From the NCBI RefSeq assembly GCF_963678635.1, contig NW_026971056.1, positions 1 to 32,673 of the forward strand: a DNA stretch of 32,673 nt, read 5' to 3'. This DNA is from Symsagittifera roscoffensis (Eukaryota > Xenacoelomorpha > Acoela > Convolutidae). The notes under the pieces are model-generated. The model did no database searches. It saw only the letters and a program-made list of their open reading frames with translations, and was not told where the DNA came from. Made by a program: the position numbers and the translations under genes. This document shows positions 1 through 8,930 of the stretch, in pieces. How positions within the stretch are numbered: position 1 is the stretch's first letter; every line of letters begins with the position of its first letter.

Positions 1-302
1 AGGCTGCTATTTTAGGCAACCCTCTGTATGTTTCGACTGATCTAGTATATAACTTAAAATTTATAATTAATAAAAAGATATTTTTAACTGTTGTGATTTA
101 CATCATGTTTTGCAATTACTGCAAAACATATTAGTTTATTTAACTGGTCACTCTGATATGACCTTCATTGGCCATTCTCTCCGGCGGAGAGAATGATTTC
201 TCATTGTTTTAATGTTTCAACTTACCGACTAATTCATCTTAATTCCATATTCTTTTTATTAGTTTTAACTTAGAATTAGCTACAACAAAGTAACATTTTA
301 TC
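1..302 (+). other. Untranslated upstream region of element A (LTR end or leader)
   Basis: No gene is seen. The stretch is AT-rich and carries two clean hairpins: an 8-bp stem with a 5-nt loop at 107-127 (GTTTTGCA / TGCAAAAC) and the 23-nt near-perfect palindrome at 173-195. A TGG-initial stretch at about 144 could be a primer-binding site, which would make 1-143 the end of a 5' LTR, but this is a guess because the other LTR is absent. Confidence 0.45.
173..195. repeat. 23-nt palindrome in element A leader
   Basis: CATTCTCTCC pairs perfectly with GGAGAGAATG around a 3-nt centre. In the RNA this is a 10-bp hairpin upstream of gag, the usual place for packaging or dimerisation stem-loops of retroelements. 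The function is inferred from position only. Confidence 0.6.
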
Positions 303-1391
303 ATGGCGCAGTCAACTAACGAATCTAACGTGAGAGGAATACCTCCTTTTTGGCAAAACCATACGGTAGACCCTCCCATTCCATGGGAAGACTGGAGTGA
401 TCTGTTTCAATTAGCTATAATTGCTAAGGAAAACATAGACATAGAAAACCTACTCAATCCGTTGGAGAGACAACACCCACTACCTCCAAATTTGGAAAAC
501 CCGACGGACGGTGAAACAGATGCTCCAAGACGCTCGAGAATGGAGAGAAATACTCAAGAACAAAGACGTTACGATGAAGAAGAAACAGCTTCGATAAAAA
601 CCGAAACCAAGAAATTTAACGGAATGCGAATAGAAGAAGCGGACAAAAAATTACTTTGAGCCTTATATCTAGCACTGGGAAACGAAGGAAAAAGGATCTT
701 CGGACAAAAATTCACCAAGGTAAAAGTTTTACAAATTTCCTTTAAAGAATTCTGGGAATTCCTAGCGATCGCGTTCGTTAGAAAGACAAATGTCACATTT
801 GAACGACATAAACTGTTAAATAAAAAACAACGCGATAGAGAATCCCTCGAACAATTTTGGGGTGCTTTAGCTGAAATGGCAAAAAAGTGCGATATAACCG
901 CAGGAGAAGAAGAGTGGATAAGAGATATTTTCATAAATAATATGAAAAACTACGACATCCAAAGGAAATTGTTAACAGAAACCCTCCCTCCACGTGAAGC
1001 ACTAAATGTAGCACTCATAGACGAAAAAGGAATTCTAAATCACTTGAAGTTAACTAACAATTTTAAATCCAACGGAACATCCGTACACAAACCAAACAAC
1101 CATTTTAACGTCAAAAGAGAACCAACCCTTAACATCGAAAGAAGTAACAACTGTATGAAGTGTGGCGGATCATTCTCAAAAGGACACTTAGCAGTTTGCC
1201 CTGCAAAAGACACGACTTGTACTACTTGTAAATTCAAAGGGCACTTCACCAGACTTTGTAGATCTCGTCGTAAAAATGTAAACATTGTAAATACTCAAAT
1301 TGTAGATAATACAGATTTTAATCCGTCGGATATTCCGGATGTATATACTGACCACACGGATAGAGAATGTTGTGGCGTCATAAACGCATAA
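303..1391 (+). pseudogene. gag: Element A gag (nucleocapsid zinc knuckles), interrupted
   Basis: Reads in one frame from the ATG at 303 to a TAA at 1389, with one internal TGA at 657-659. The N-terminal part is charged and resembles the capsid region of Ty3/Gypsy Gag proteins. The C-terminal part carries two cysteine-histidine knuckles at about 1150-1265. The second has the canonical CX2CX4HX4C spacing (CTTCKFKGHFTRLC). The first is a non-standard CX2CX7HX3C variant. Gag binds and packages the element RNA and forms the particle. The ATG at 303 has an A at -3 and is the first in frame. The protease region follows in the same frame after the TAA, so the original element may have encoded Gag-Pro-Pol in one frame and this copy has gained stops by mutation. 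Confidence 0.75.
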
Positions 1392-2081
1392 TCGGAATCT
1401 GGACAAAGCGAAAGCGACAATTACTCTGTACTAAATGTAACTACGATTTTTGATAACGATGGAAAAGAATTGAAGAAATCACTGAACATTGGACTCGGAA
1501 AAGAAAACCAAGTAATTTTAAACATTTAAGTGGATTCAGCTAGCCCGGTGAGTTTCCTCAAGAAAAACGTACTACACGAATTAAAGTTACGCGACCCTTA
1601 ATTGAAAATTTATCCGGTTGATAAGACAACTAGAGACCTCTACTGTGGATTCACAGATAATGCCATAAACATCACTGGAAAGGTGAAGCTCCCGATATTT
1701 TCGAATGGTTGGTCAGACAATAACTGTCAATTCTTCCTAACCGAAGGACACGAGAGAAATATCTTAGGAAACGACAACCTTCCAAAAGTGGGGATAGAAG
1801 TCTCTCAGAAACACTTCCCACATTTCCAGACTAACAAACAGTGTAAGTCAATAAATTCCATCTCTCAAACAAACCAAGAAAGGGAAATTCTGAATATATC
1901 AAAATCATTCAAAAATTTATTCCTTCAGATCGGCAAAATTAAAAACCAGATGAAAATCACCCATTTTCACGAACCCTTAAAACCAATACAACTAAAGGGA
2001 AGACGAGTCCCCCTTCACTTACTGGACGCTGTAAAGACAAGACTCAATAGACTAAAAGCAGAGGGAAATATTAAAAATTAG
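1392..2081 (+). pseudogene. pro: Element A aspartic protease region, interrupted
   Basis: The same frame as gag, with TAA codons at 1389, 1527 and 1599. Directly after the second stop is VDSASPVSFL, the position of the retroviral-type catalytic D-S/T-G motif, here D-S-A. The conserved ILG(N)D segment appears about 70 residues later (ERNILGNDNL). The frame ends with a TAG at 2079. One base earlier, in another frame, the RT domain continues, so a single-base indel lies near 2075-2081. Retroviral proteases cleave Gag-Pol; this copy could not make a continuous enzyme. Confidence 0.65.
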
Positions 2082-3607
2082 AAAGTTGCGATGAAGACAG
2101 ATTTAATAGCCCAATAGTCATTACTTGTAAAAAAGACAAATCCATCAAGTTAGCATTAGATTCCAAGTTCATAAACAAACAGATTTACAAGAACAAATAT
2201 CAAATGCCAAACATTCACGAATTGGTAGACAATGTCGCGGCACAAATTACTAATGATTCCGTTGAAGAAGTGTGGTTTACTAACTTAGACTTAAAAAATG
2301 CGTACAGCCAATTAGCACTGGATAAATTTACTAGCAACCAATGTAACTTCAGTATCGTGGGCGGTGATATTACCTACCAATTCTTAAGTGGTTTTTACGG
2401 CCTAGGGGATATGCCTAACGAATTTCAAAGTGTAATGGACTCTACGTTAGGTTCAATCCCATTTACTAACTATTACTTAGACGACATTTTAATCTCTTCC
2501 AAAGGAACATTCTTAGACCACAAGAATATTGTGTTAAAAATTTTATCTACCCTCGACGAATATAACTTCTCTGTAAAATGGTCAAAATGTAAATTCTTTC
2601 AAAAAGAAATAGAATGGTTGGGATTCAAAATCTCTAAATCAGGAATTACCCCGTTATTCGACAAATCGAAAGCCATAAAAGATTTACCTATTCCGAAGAA
2701 TTTGGAAGAACTACATTCATTTTTTGGTTCTACAAACCAATACATTAAATTTGTCCCAAATTTAGCATCCTTAGGAAGCCCAATCCGACCGCTCCTAAAT
2801 AAAAAATCAATATTCCAATGGAATGACGACCATACCAAAGCTTTTGAAAAAATTAAAGAAGAAATCGTAAACCTAACGGAGAATATCCATTTCGACGTAA
2901 AACGCAAAGTTAGAGTAAAAACTGACGCGTCACATAATGGACTCGGAGCTTCGCTCGAACAACTCCACGGGAACGATTGGAAAACTATCTCATTTGCTTC
3001 ACGCTTTTTAAACCCACACGAGTCTAAATATTCTACGAACAAGCTCGAACTACTAGGGGTTGTATGGGCTGTCGAACATTATAAGAACTACCTTTACGGA
3101 TCAGATTTTGAAGTAATTACCGATCAAAAAGCTTTATTATCTGCCCTATCACCAAACCACGGAAACAAAACATACCACAGTAGACTAACAAGATGGGTAG
3201 ACAGATTATTACCTTTTAATTTCACAATCAAACATATGGCAGGAAAAGACATGGGTTTCACTGACCTTATTTCTAGAATTCCATCCGGAAAAGCCCTTCC
3301 AATATCACATTACGACGAGGAATTCGTAGTAGCAAATATTAACAAGATTAATAATTCATTAAATCCGTCGGAGAAAATAAGAACTACCTGCTCAGCCATT
3401 GGTTCTAATCTGGAAAATTCCAATTACGCTTTATTACCTAATTACCTAATAGCAGCAGTACTAAAACTTATTAATTCGTCTTTTCCGATTTGTTCATTTA
3501 ATCATAAAAGAACAGAATTTTGTACCTCAAATTGCATTCCAACGGATTATTCTAATACAAATACATTAATTATTTCCATTTCTAACTCCGCATTTCTTTA
3601 TTTTTAA
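2082..3607 (+). pseudogene. pol: Element A reverse transcriptase and RNase H
   Basis: An open reading frame (ATG at 2204, coding similarity from about 2082) with the RT order of Ty3/Gypsy elements: LDLKNAYSQ (catalytic Asp A), FYGLGDMPNEFQ in place of the usual LPQG-type motif, then YYLDDIL (YxDD box). RNase H follows with TDASHNGLG, the conserved Glu in NKLELLG, VITDQKALL and DLISRIP, so all four acidic residues are visible. Copying of element RNA into DNA is the family function. The last ~100 residues before the stop at 3605-3607 are a low-similarity linker. The frame differs from both gag-pro upstream and integrase downstream. Confidence 0.85.
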
Positions 3608-3666
3608 TCATTAATCATAGTTTTATTAATTCACCTGTAGATAAAAAAATTGTAGATACTGTTAAT

Positions 3667-4569
3667 ATGAATAATAAGAATATTGTAATTAATCCCACCA
3701 CTTCCGGTTTTTCTGTAGATTTAGATTTCCAGCTCTTACCAGATCATGCTAATCTCGTTAAAAAATACCGTGAAAATTTGAAGTTGCCGGATCGACCCTT
3801 GGATTTAAATATTTCATTTAACGCCAAATTAGTAGCTCCCTTGACTGAAGACGATCCCATGTTAGGCCCAATTGTTATGCCACATCAAAATAAGGTGGAG
3901 AAGATTAATGCACATTCTCCGTATTTCAAACATTTTACTCGCGACCTACACGAATCCGACGGATTACTCTACATGGACGGCAAACTCGTTATTCCATTTA
4001 CTTTACGAAACGCGATGATGAAGACCCTTCATGAAACACATCCAGGCCAATTCGGAATGAAATATTTGGCCCAATACATCTGGTGGCCCCATATTAATAG
4101 ACAAATTTACTTTCACGGAATAAATTGCTCTGAGTGTACATCGGCGGGTAAGACTTTGAAAACTGTTATCCCTAATTCACAAATTAGTGAACTTACTCCA
4201 TTATCGAAACCAAACGAAGAACTTAATTTAGATTTCGCTGGTCCTTTGGATTCTTATTGGGGGGCAAATAAATACATTCTACTTTGCATCGACAGATTTT
4301 CTAAATTTCCGTCGGCAAAAATTACATCATCTACTTCTTCAAAAACAGTTATAGAATTTTTACAAGACTACATATTCTTACACGGAGTACCTTTTTCTAT
4401 GAGGGTAGATCATGCTACTTGCTTTACAAGCCAAGACTTTAAATTATTCTGCGACTCCAACAACATCAAAATAATCTTTTGTACAGTAGGCGACCATCGT
4501 TCCAACGGATTAGTCGAAAAACTAGTACACACTGTGAAAGTCAAACTACTGGCTATTTCAAAAGAACAT
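3667..4569 (+). pseudogene. pol: Element A integrase, truncated by element B LTR
   Basis: Contains the integrase zinc-binding H-H-C-C module at about 4030-4150 (HETHPGQFG ... CSECTSAGK). The catalytic core follows: first Asp in LNLDFAGPLD, second in MRVDHATCF, Glu in SNGLVEKLVHTVK, about 35 residues after the second Asp. The chain stops about 20 residues after the Glu, and its final few codons plus stop (4570-4587) are really the start of the element B LTR. The C-terminal DNA-binding part is missing. VDHATCF departs from the usual TDxGxxF, losing the glycine, which may be degeneration. Confidence 0.85.
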
Positions 4570-4770
4570 TGTTCTGATTTCAAATAGAAACAGAAACATG
4601 AATTATTTTATTGCGTTCACAAAATGTGACGCCGCCGCCACCACCAAAAGAAATATGCTTTTATTCCCTTGCAAAAGGAAGGGAAATGCTATTGGAATAA
4701 TTCGTATAACGTTTTAAGCATTGAGAATTGAAACGACTATTCTCATTCAATACGAATATTAACGATTCCT

Positions 4771-4815
4771 CTCGTAAAATACGAGCATACGAAACTTCTT
4801 CTCGTAAAATACGAA
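4771..4815. promoter_or_regulatory. Paired inverted-repeat motifs in LTR U3
   Basis: CTCGTAAAATACGAG at 4771-4785 is a perfect inverted repeat of TACGAG half-sites with a 3-nt spacer. A near copy with one changed half-site (CTCGTA-AAA-TACGAA) begins exactly 30 bp later at 4801. Single TACGAA/TTCGTA half-sites lie at 4701, 4751, near 4816 and near 4831. All are kept in the second LTR. The 6-3-6 symmetry and the 30-bp phase suggest a dimeric transcription factor; the identity of the factor is unknown. Confidence 0.55.
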
Positions 4816-4891
4816 TGTACGAATAAAGAATACGAAGTTAAAAGAAACTTCTCATTTGATACGAAAAGTGGCGTGATTTCCCAATCTGAGC

Positions 4892-4925
4892 ATAAATAGA
4901 AGCTCAAAACTACGGGAATTCATTC
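4892..4925 (+). promoter_or_regulatory. LTR core promoter: TATA box and TCATTC initiator
   Basis: ATAAATA at 4892, preceded by C here but by T in the second LTR (TATAAATA at 17932), followed 28 nt later by TCATTCC at 4920, giving a predicted start at A4922. The spacing is that of a normal RNA polymerase II core promoter. The AATAAA at 5022 downstream would lie in R. Confidence 0.6.
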
Positions 4926-5021
4926 CAACAACTTCTCTTCTACCACCACCACTCTCCTCAACCACCCCAACCCTTCTCTAAAATAATCTCAGAGAAAATA
5001 TCTCCAATCTCACCGTAAAAA

Positions 5022-5027
5022 AATAAA
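5022..5027 (+). terminator. LTR polyadenylation signal AATAAA
   Basis: AATAAA about 100 nt after the predicted transcription start, kept at 18072 in the second LTR, so it can terminate the element transcript in the 3' LTR. Confidence 0.5.
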
Positions 5028-5189
5028 TATTGAGTCAAAAGGCAACTTGCTGTAAATTCATACTAACTTTTGTAATAAAATATTTCTCAGCGAATTTTAA
5101 ATTTACTTTCTAAGATAGAAAGTAGAAAGGACCCTTTATTCCTAGCAAGCGTTTTGTCCGACGTAAATAGTATTGCTAGCGTAATAAAT

Positions 5190-5207
5190 TGGTGCGACCA
5201 GTGAGGC
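5190..5207 (+). other. Primer-binding site (putative)
   Basis: TGGTGCGACCAGTGAGG begins with the TGG expected from pairing with the CCA end of a tRNA and lies directly after the LTR. The same sequence is at 18246. I cannot say which tRNA is used. Confidence 0.6.
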
Positions 5208-5411
5208 TCACCTTCTAAAAATTCGCAAAAATTGCTAAAGTCTCAAAAAGAGATAAAAAAGCAAAAATTCCAATTCTCAAACTGGAGAATTGTTGAAATT
5301 TCTCTTACAAATAAAGAGAAGTAATAAATTTCTAAATCGGAAATTTAAGTTTTCTAAACAAATTTATAAACTTTTCTATCTTTTCTTTTTAAGTTCTAAG
5401 CTAAATATAAA
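5208..5411 (+). other. Element B 5' leader with conserved stem-loops
   Basis: Non-coding leader of about 200 nt before gag. Stem 1: CAATTCTC (5271) with GAGAATTG (5285), 6-nt loop. Stem 2: TCTCTT with AAGAGA (about 5301-5319). Stem 3: AAATTTCT (5326) with GGAAATTT (5339), 5-nt loop. All three are kept in the second leader at 18325-18401, where the closing G-U pair of stem 3 is a G-C pair. Such stems near the PBS and gag start are usually packaging or dimerisation signals; that role is inferred. Confidence 0.55.
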
Positions 5412-6815
5412 ATGGCTGATACCCCAATATCCCATCCGAACCTGTCTTTGATGACATTTTCGGGAAACGATCCGAACCAAAATGCTACGGCTTTTTGGAA
5501 TTCAGTTGAAAACAAATTGTTTTCTCATTAGGTCAAAGACCTGCTGATAATGATGCACGACGCAGCTATGATAGCAGACAACGATCCCTAATTCGGATCA
5601 TTGTTAACTGATACATCTCTTGAATGGTTCAATGATAATGTAACCAATGCTACCACATGGGCACAACTCAAAGATCTCTTCCTAAACAGATTTACTGACG
5701 GACGAGATCAGTTCAAACATAGAATTGATGCTGAAAATGCAGCTCGCCAAGATGGCGAATTAATAAAAAATTACTTCCACAGAATTAAATCTTCTGTAGA
5801 TAGAGGATGGCCCGAAAGTATTGATGAAACCGTTCATGCTACTGAAGCTGCTCAAAATGCTGAGAGAACTATACAAAACAGACAAAGAAGTCAAAAGTAT
5901 ATTGATTTCTCAATTAAGGGACTAAGACCTCTAGCCCTTAAACAAAAAGCTCATGAATACATGCTAGAGCATCCAAATGCCAACTGGGATCAATTCACAA
6001 ATCATGTAATCACTAAGGATCTAACATTCATTGTTGCTACTGATCCTGCTAATAAGTCAACAACGGATAAAATGACTTCATTAGAAACTCAAATTAAAGA
6101 ACTAACCAAATTGATCAAGAATCAAGAAGTTAGTGCAATCAATGATCAAAATTCTTTTCAACGACGTCACCCTGACATCAAGGGAAGACCTAATAGTACA
6201 CGATTCTGCGAATATTGCAGAATGAATGGACATTCTATATCTAGATGTTCCAAAAAGCAAGTTCAGGACGAAGTAAATAAGTTGCGAAAAGAATTCACAA
6301 CAAAAAATGAACGAAGAGTTTCATTTGAAACTGATTATAAACGAAATCGAAGACCGAATAACTTCCCTAACCAGAGTAACCCTAACCCAAGTAACCGGTT
6401 TTGGGATAACCAAAACAGAACTACTAACAATTCAAATCCTAGCCAAAATAACTATGGCATTCGCCATAATTATAACTACAACGGAAACAATTTCCAAAAG
6501 GCTAATGCACAATCGTCTTTCAATAACAAAAGACCCCAAACCTATGATGATAGGTATCCCAGAGAAAACAAATTCAGAGAAAATGAACAAGTTGCTAAAC
6601 AGTTCTACGACCAAGAAAATAGGCAATTCAATAGTAACCCTAGAGGTCGACCATATAACACTGGAAGCTATAATAGCAATAACAGTCGAGACTCAACGCG
6701 ATCTCAATCACCAAATTTTAGATCGAATCAAATACAGTCAGAAACTACCCACTGGGTTGAGGAAGAAGGCAATTACTGTGATGCTATCACTGATTTCTTT
6801 CCTTTAAACTATTAA
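5412..6815 (+). pseudogene. gag: Element B gag with CCHC knuckle, compensating indels
   Basis: Starts at the ATG of MADTPISHPN at 5412 (A at -3, G at +4). The same start is intact in the partial second copy at 18467. Compared with that copy, one base is missing near 5515 and one extra A is present near 5590, so about 25 codons are out of frame with a TAG at 5529; the frame then recovers to 6815. About 467 residues: a helical capsid-like region, one canonical CX2CX4HX4C knuckle at 6207-6248 (CEYCRMNGHSISRC), then a long Asn/Arg/Gln-rich tail that likely binds RNA. The last sense codons contain the -1 slippery site. Apart from the paired indels the gene is intact. Confidence 0.85.
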
Positions 6816-6892
6816 AGTCTCCGAATCCAAGCGATGATAGTAATCCTAAATCAAGGATATATCTTAGCTTATATCATTTGGCCACCGGAGAC
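6803..6892 (+). promoter_or_regulatory. Programmed -1 ribosomal frameshift signal between gag and pol
   Basis: TTTAAAC at 6803-6809 sits in the gag frame exactly as T-TTA-AAC, the canonical X-XXY-YYZ heptamer, one codon before the gag stop at 6813. After a 7-nt spacer, GTCTCCG (6817-6823) can pair perfectly with CGGAGAC (6886-6892). The enclosed loop holds a second stem, GATATA with TATATC (about 6855-6875). The -1 frame is open from 6794 through the slip site and runs directly into the protease. All three parts of a classic frameshift element (slippery site, 5-9 nt spacer, stem) are therefore present. Pairing with a downstream strand to form a pseudoknot was not assessed. Confidence 0.8.
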
Positions 6893-8251
6893 AAAAATAA
6901 TAATAGTGGACTTGAAATTGAATTCATGATTGATCCAGGATCAACTTGTAGTATCATAAACTACCCAACTTATCAAGAATTGGAAAAATTAGGTCAAAAA
7001 ATGACAATTTACCGATCCAAAATTAAAGCAAAGACTTATAATGGATCTGATATACGTATGTTTGGCCATACATCCATCCAATCTTGTTTTGACACTGATG
7101 GAAAATATCCATCTAACCACAAAGTGTGGATAACTGAAGAAAAGACTGCTAATCTGTTAGGAGTAGACTTTTGTCATCTCTTCTTAAAAGCTCTCTATTT
7201 TGATATCCCCGCAGTTGAGCTCAGATCAAAACAAGGTGTAATATCGTACGGGTTGATGAACAACGATAAAGAATATCCTAACGTTTCAAAAATTGTCTCA
7301 ATTAAGTTGAAAGAACCCTTGTTCATTCCAGCACGCTCTACATACTTATACAAGCACTTGGCTGAACCAAATTCATACTTCGAAAAAGGGACTACACTCC
7401 TGCCTCATAAAAATACAACCAAAACCGAATTGGTTTTCATTAATACAGTTTGTACTCAAATTGAGCAAAGCCTACCTATCCTAATTGAGAATCAGAAAGA
7501 TCATCCTGTCACACTAAACAAGTGTGTACTAGGCTATGCAGTAACTGATATTCAAGGATACGAGGATAAAATATTTGCTATCCACGATTGTGATGAGTTC
7601 ACAACGAGAATTTTAAATGAAAGTTCAGAATTCGATAGCTGTTTCATGCTGAACACTGTTGTCAATACAACACAGGAAAGCAATACCCAATTATCCGGCC
7701 CCTGTCTACAATATGTAGACTTCAAAAAAAGGTCCATATTCGAATCGAATATGCCCATTGCCCATACAATCTCTGCAGATAGAGCAATGAAAAAAGGATT
7801 TGCTGAATCAATTAGCAAAAGGTATCCTGAGCTACGACACTTTTGTAACTCAATACATGCTAACATTAACGATATTCTTATCTTCACTGATCCAAAATCT
7901 GGACAAATCATATATAACCTAATTACCAAACAGAGGTACTTTTAGAAACCCACTTACGACGCTATATTCAATACCTTGTCCGAAATGAAAGATCATGCTA
8001 TAGCAAATAACATTCGATCTATCGCAATGACCAAAATTGCTTGTGGCTTAGATAAAATGAATTGGGAAGAAGTTTCCAAAATCATTGTCGATGTATTCCA
8101 ACATTCTGGAATTACTATATTTGTCTATGTTTCAGGACAAGAAATCAAGGACATGCCTGCCCTTGAAGTGTTTGATACAGAGAATGTATCAGAAATATTT
8201 GAACAAATCGGTTCAGATATAGTCAAAGTATGCAAAATGAAAACGAAATAG
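6809..8251 (+). pseudogene. pol: Element B pol, protease and inter-domain region
   Basis: The pol frame (-1 to gag) runs from the slip site to a TAG at 7943-7945 and continues in the same frame to 8251. The aspartic protease is at the start: FMIDPGSTCSII with the catalytic Asp at 6932 (D-P-G in place of D-T/S-G), and NLLGVDFC about 70 residues on, like the family's second conserved segment. About 300 further residues before RT show no motif I recognise. The TAG at 7943 and a shift to another frame at 8230-8251 break the chain in this copy. The protease would mature the Gag and Gag-Pol proteins. Confidence 0.75.
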
Positions 8252-8930
8252 CAACCGACTTTTCTAATGATGCAAAGAACCTTTGCAGGCCTCCCTTGAA
8301 AGAACAATTTAAAAAGTACCGAAACAAAGAACATAATGATCGTCTAATTGCCTTTCTAGTCAACGAAACGTTTACCCAATACTCCTCAATTGATAAGGAC
8401 AATAGTAGTACTTTGGAAAAAATCGAAACTACTATTAAATTTTTATCTGACTTCGATTTCACACAAAGTGATATATCGGATGATGAATTTGCTGATCTAA
8501 TTCAAATGCTGATAGAGGATCAAGATGTTTATTCTCATCACAAATATGATATTGGAAAAACAAAACATAAATTCCACATACCACTCAAAAAGGACGCAAC
8601 GTTCAAAAAACAACGACCGAGTAAAATCCCAGTCCATCTAAGAGATAAATTGGACAAGTTAATGGATGAATTAATCCAAGCAGGCATAGTCAGAGAACTA
8701 AAAGAAAAAGATGATATGAACTCATGGTTCGTTAATCCAGTCATCATTCTTCCAAAAAAAAGACTACGTTAAGTTGGTCTTGGATGCTAGGTATCTAAAC
8801 TCAATCACAGATACTAGCAATTGTAGTTGGCCATTAGAACCACTACAAGTTCTCATGACCCGAATAAACGGATCATCTTCACAAGTAGTGATCTCTCTTG
8901 CGCCTACCATCAAGTACCTCTAACAGATGA
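8230..8930 (+). pseudogene. pol: Element B pol, N-terminal reverse transcriptase fragments
   Basis: From about 8230 to 8761 pol reads in a third frame, reaching the RT finger motif NPVIILPKK at 8736-8762. At an A8 run (8754-8761) the similarity moves to another frame, where DYVKLVLDARYLN is the usual conserved segment. It moves again near 8870-8880 into the frame of the long downstream reading frame. The shifts lie at or near homopolymers and are best read as decay (or assembly error) of this copy. There is no slippery-site plus stem signature comparable to that at 6803. Confidence 0.7.

Larger units (their letters stand above)
1..4569 (+). mobile_element. Element A: decayed Ty3/Gypsy-type LTR retrotransposon, 3'-truncated
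   Basis: A retroelement body with gag (303-1391), protease (about 1392-2081), reverse transcriptase/RNase H (2082-3607) and integrase (3667-4569) in the order PR-RT-RH-IN, which is the Ty3/Gypsy order. The coding path is broken by a TGA at 657, TAA at 1389, 1527 and 1599, a frameshift near 2075-2081 and another between 3607 and 3667, so this copy is dead. It ends abruptly at 4569 where the LTR of element B starts, inside the integrase core domain. No integrase C-terminus or 3' LTR of this element is seen anywhere else in the window. No complete 5' LTR is visible either; position 1 may lie inside or just after it. Confidence 0.9.
4570..5189 (+). repeat. Element B 5' LTR
   Basis: Starts TGTTCTG and runs to just before the TGG of the primer-binding site. 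It matches 17611-18245 along its whole length. It holds a GCCGCCGCCACC stretch (4632), a cluster of TACGAA/G motifs (4701-4865), a TATA box (4892), an initiator (4920) and a polyadenylation signal AATAAA (5022). The 3' boundary is inferred: the last bases are AATAAAT, not CA. Because the second LTR is followed by the same leader and gag sequence, the two copies alone cannot fix the edge. The base before TG differs in all but one comparison, so the 5' boundary is firm. Confidence 0.88.

Noticed and set aside
1389-1601. Alternative genetic code with TAA as sense codon
   Set aside because: Stops in element A are few and other elements and host exons in the window use TAA/TGA/TAG as real ends; ordinary mutation explains them.
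2599-3042. Minus-strand open frame of 147 codons inside element A RT
   Set aside because: Lies entirely opposite conserved RT/RNase H codons; no splice sites, promoter or poly(A) signal like those of the antisense gene in element B.
6307-6807. Open frame of 166 codons overlapping gag
   Set aside because: A shadow of the Asn/Arg-rich, low-complexity gag tail in another frame, with no start context or motif of its own.
7552-7929. Minus-strand open frame opposite pol
   Set aside because: Codon-shadow of pol; nothing supports expression.
8223-8251. Second programmed frameshift within element B pol
   Set aside because: There is no canonical slippery heptamer with downstream stem here, and other breaks in pol point to decay.
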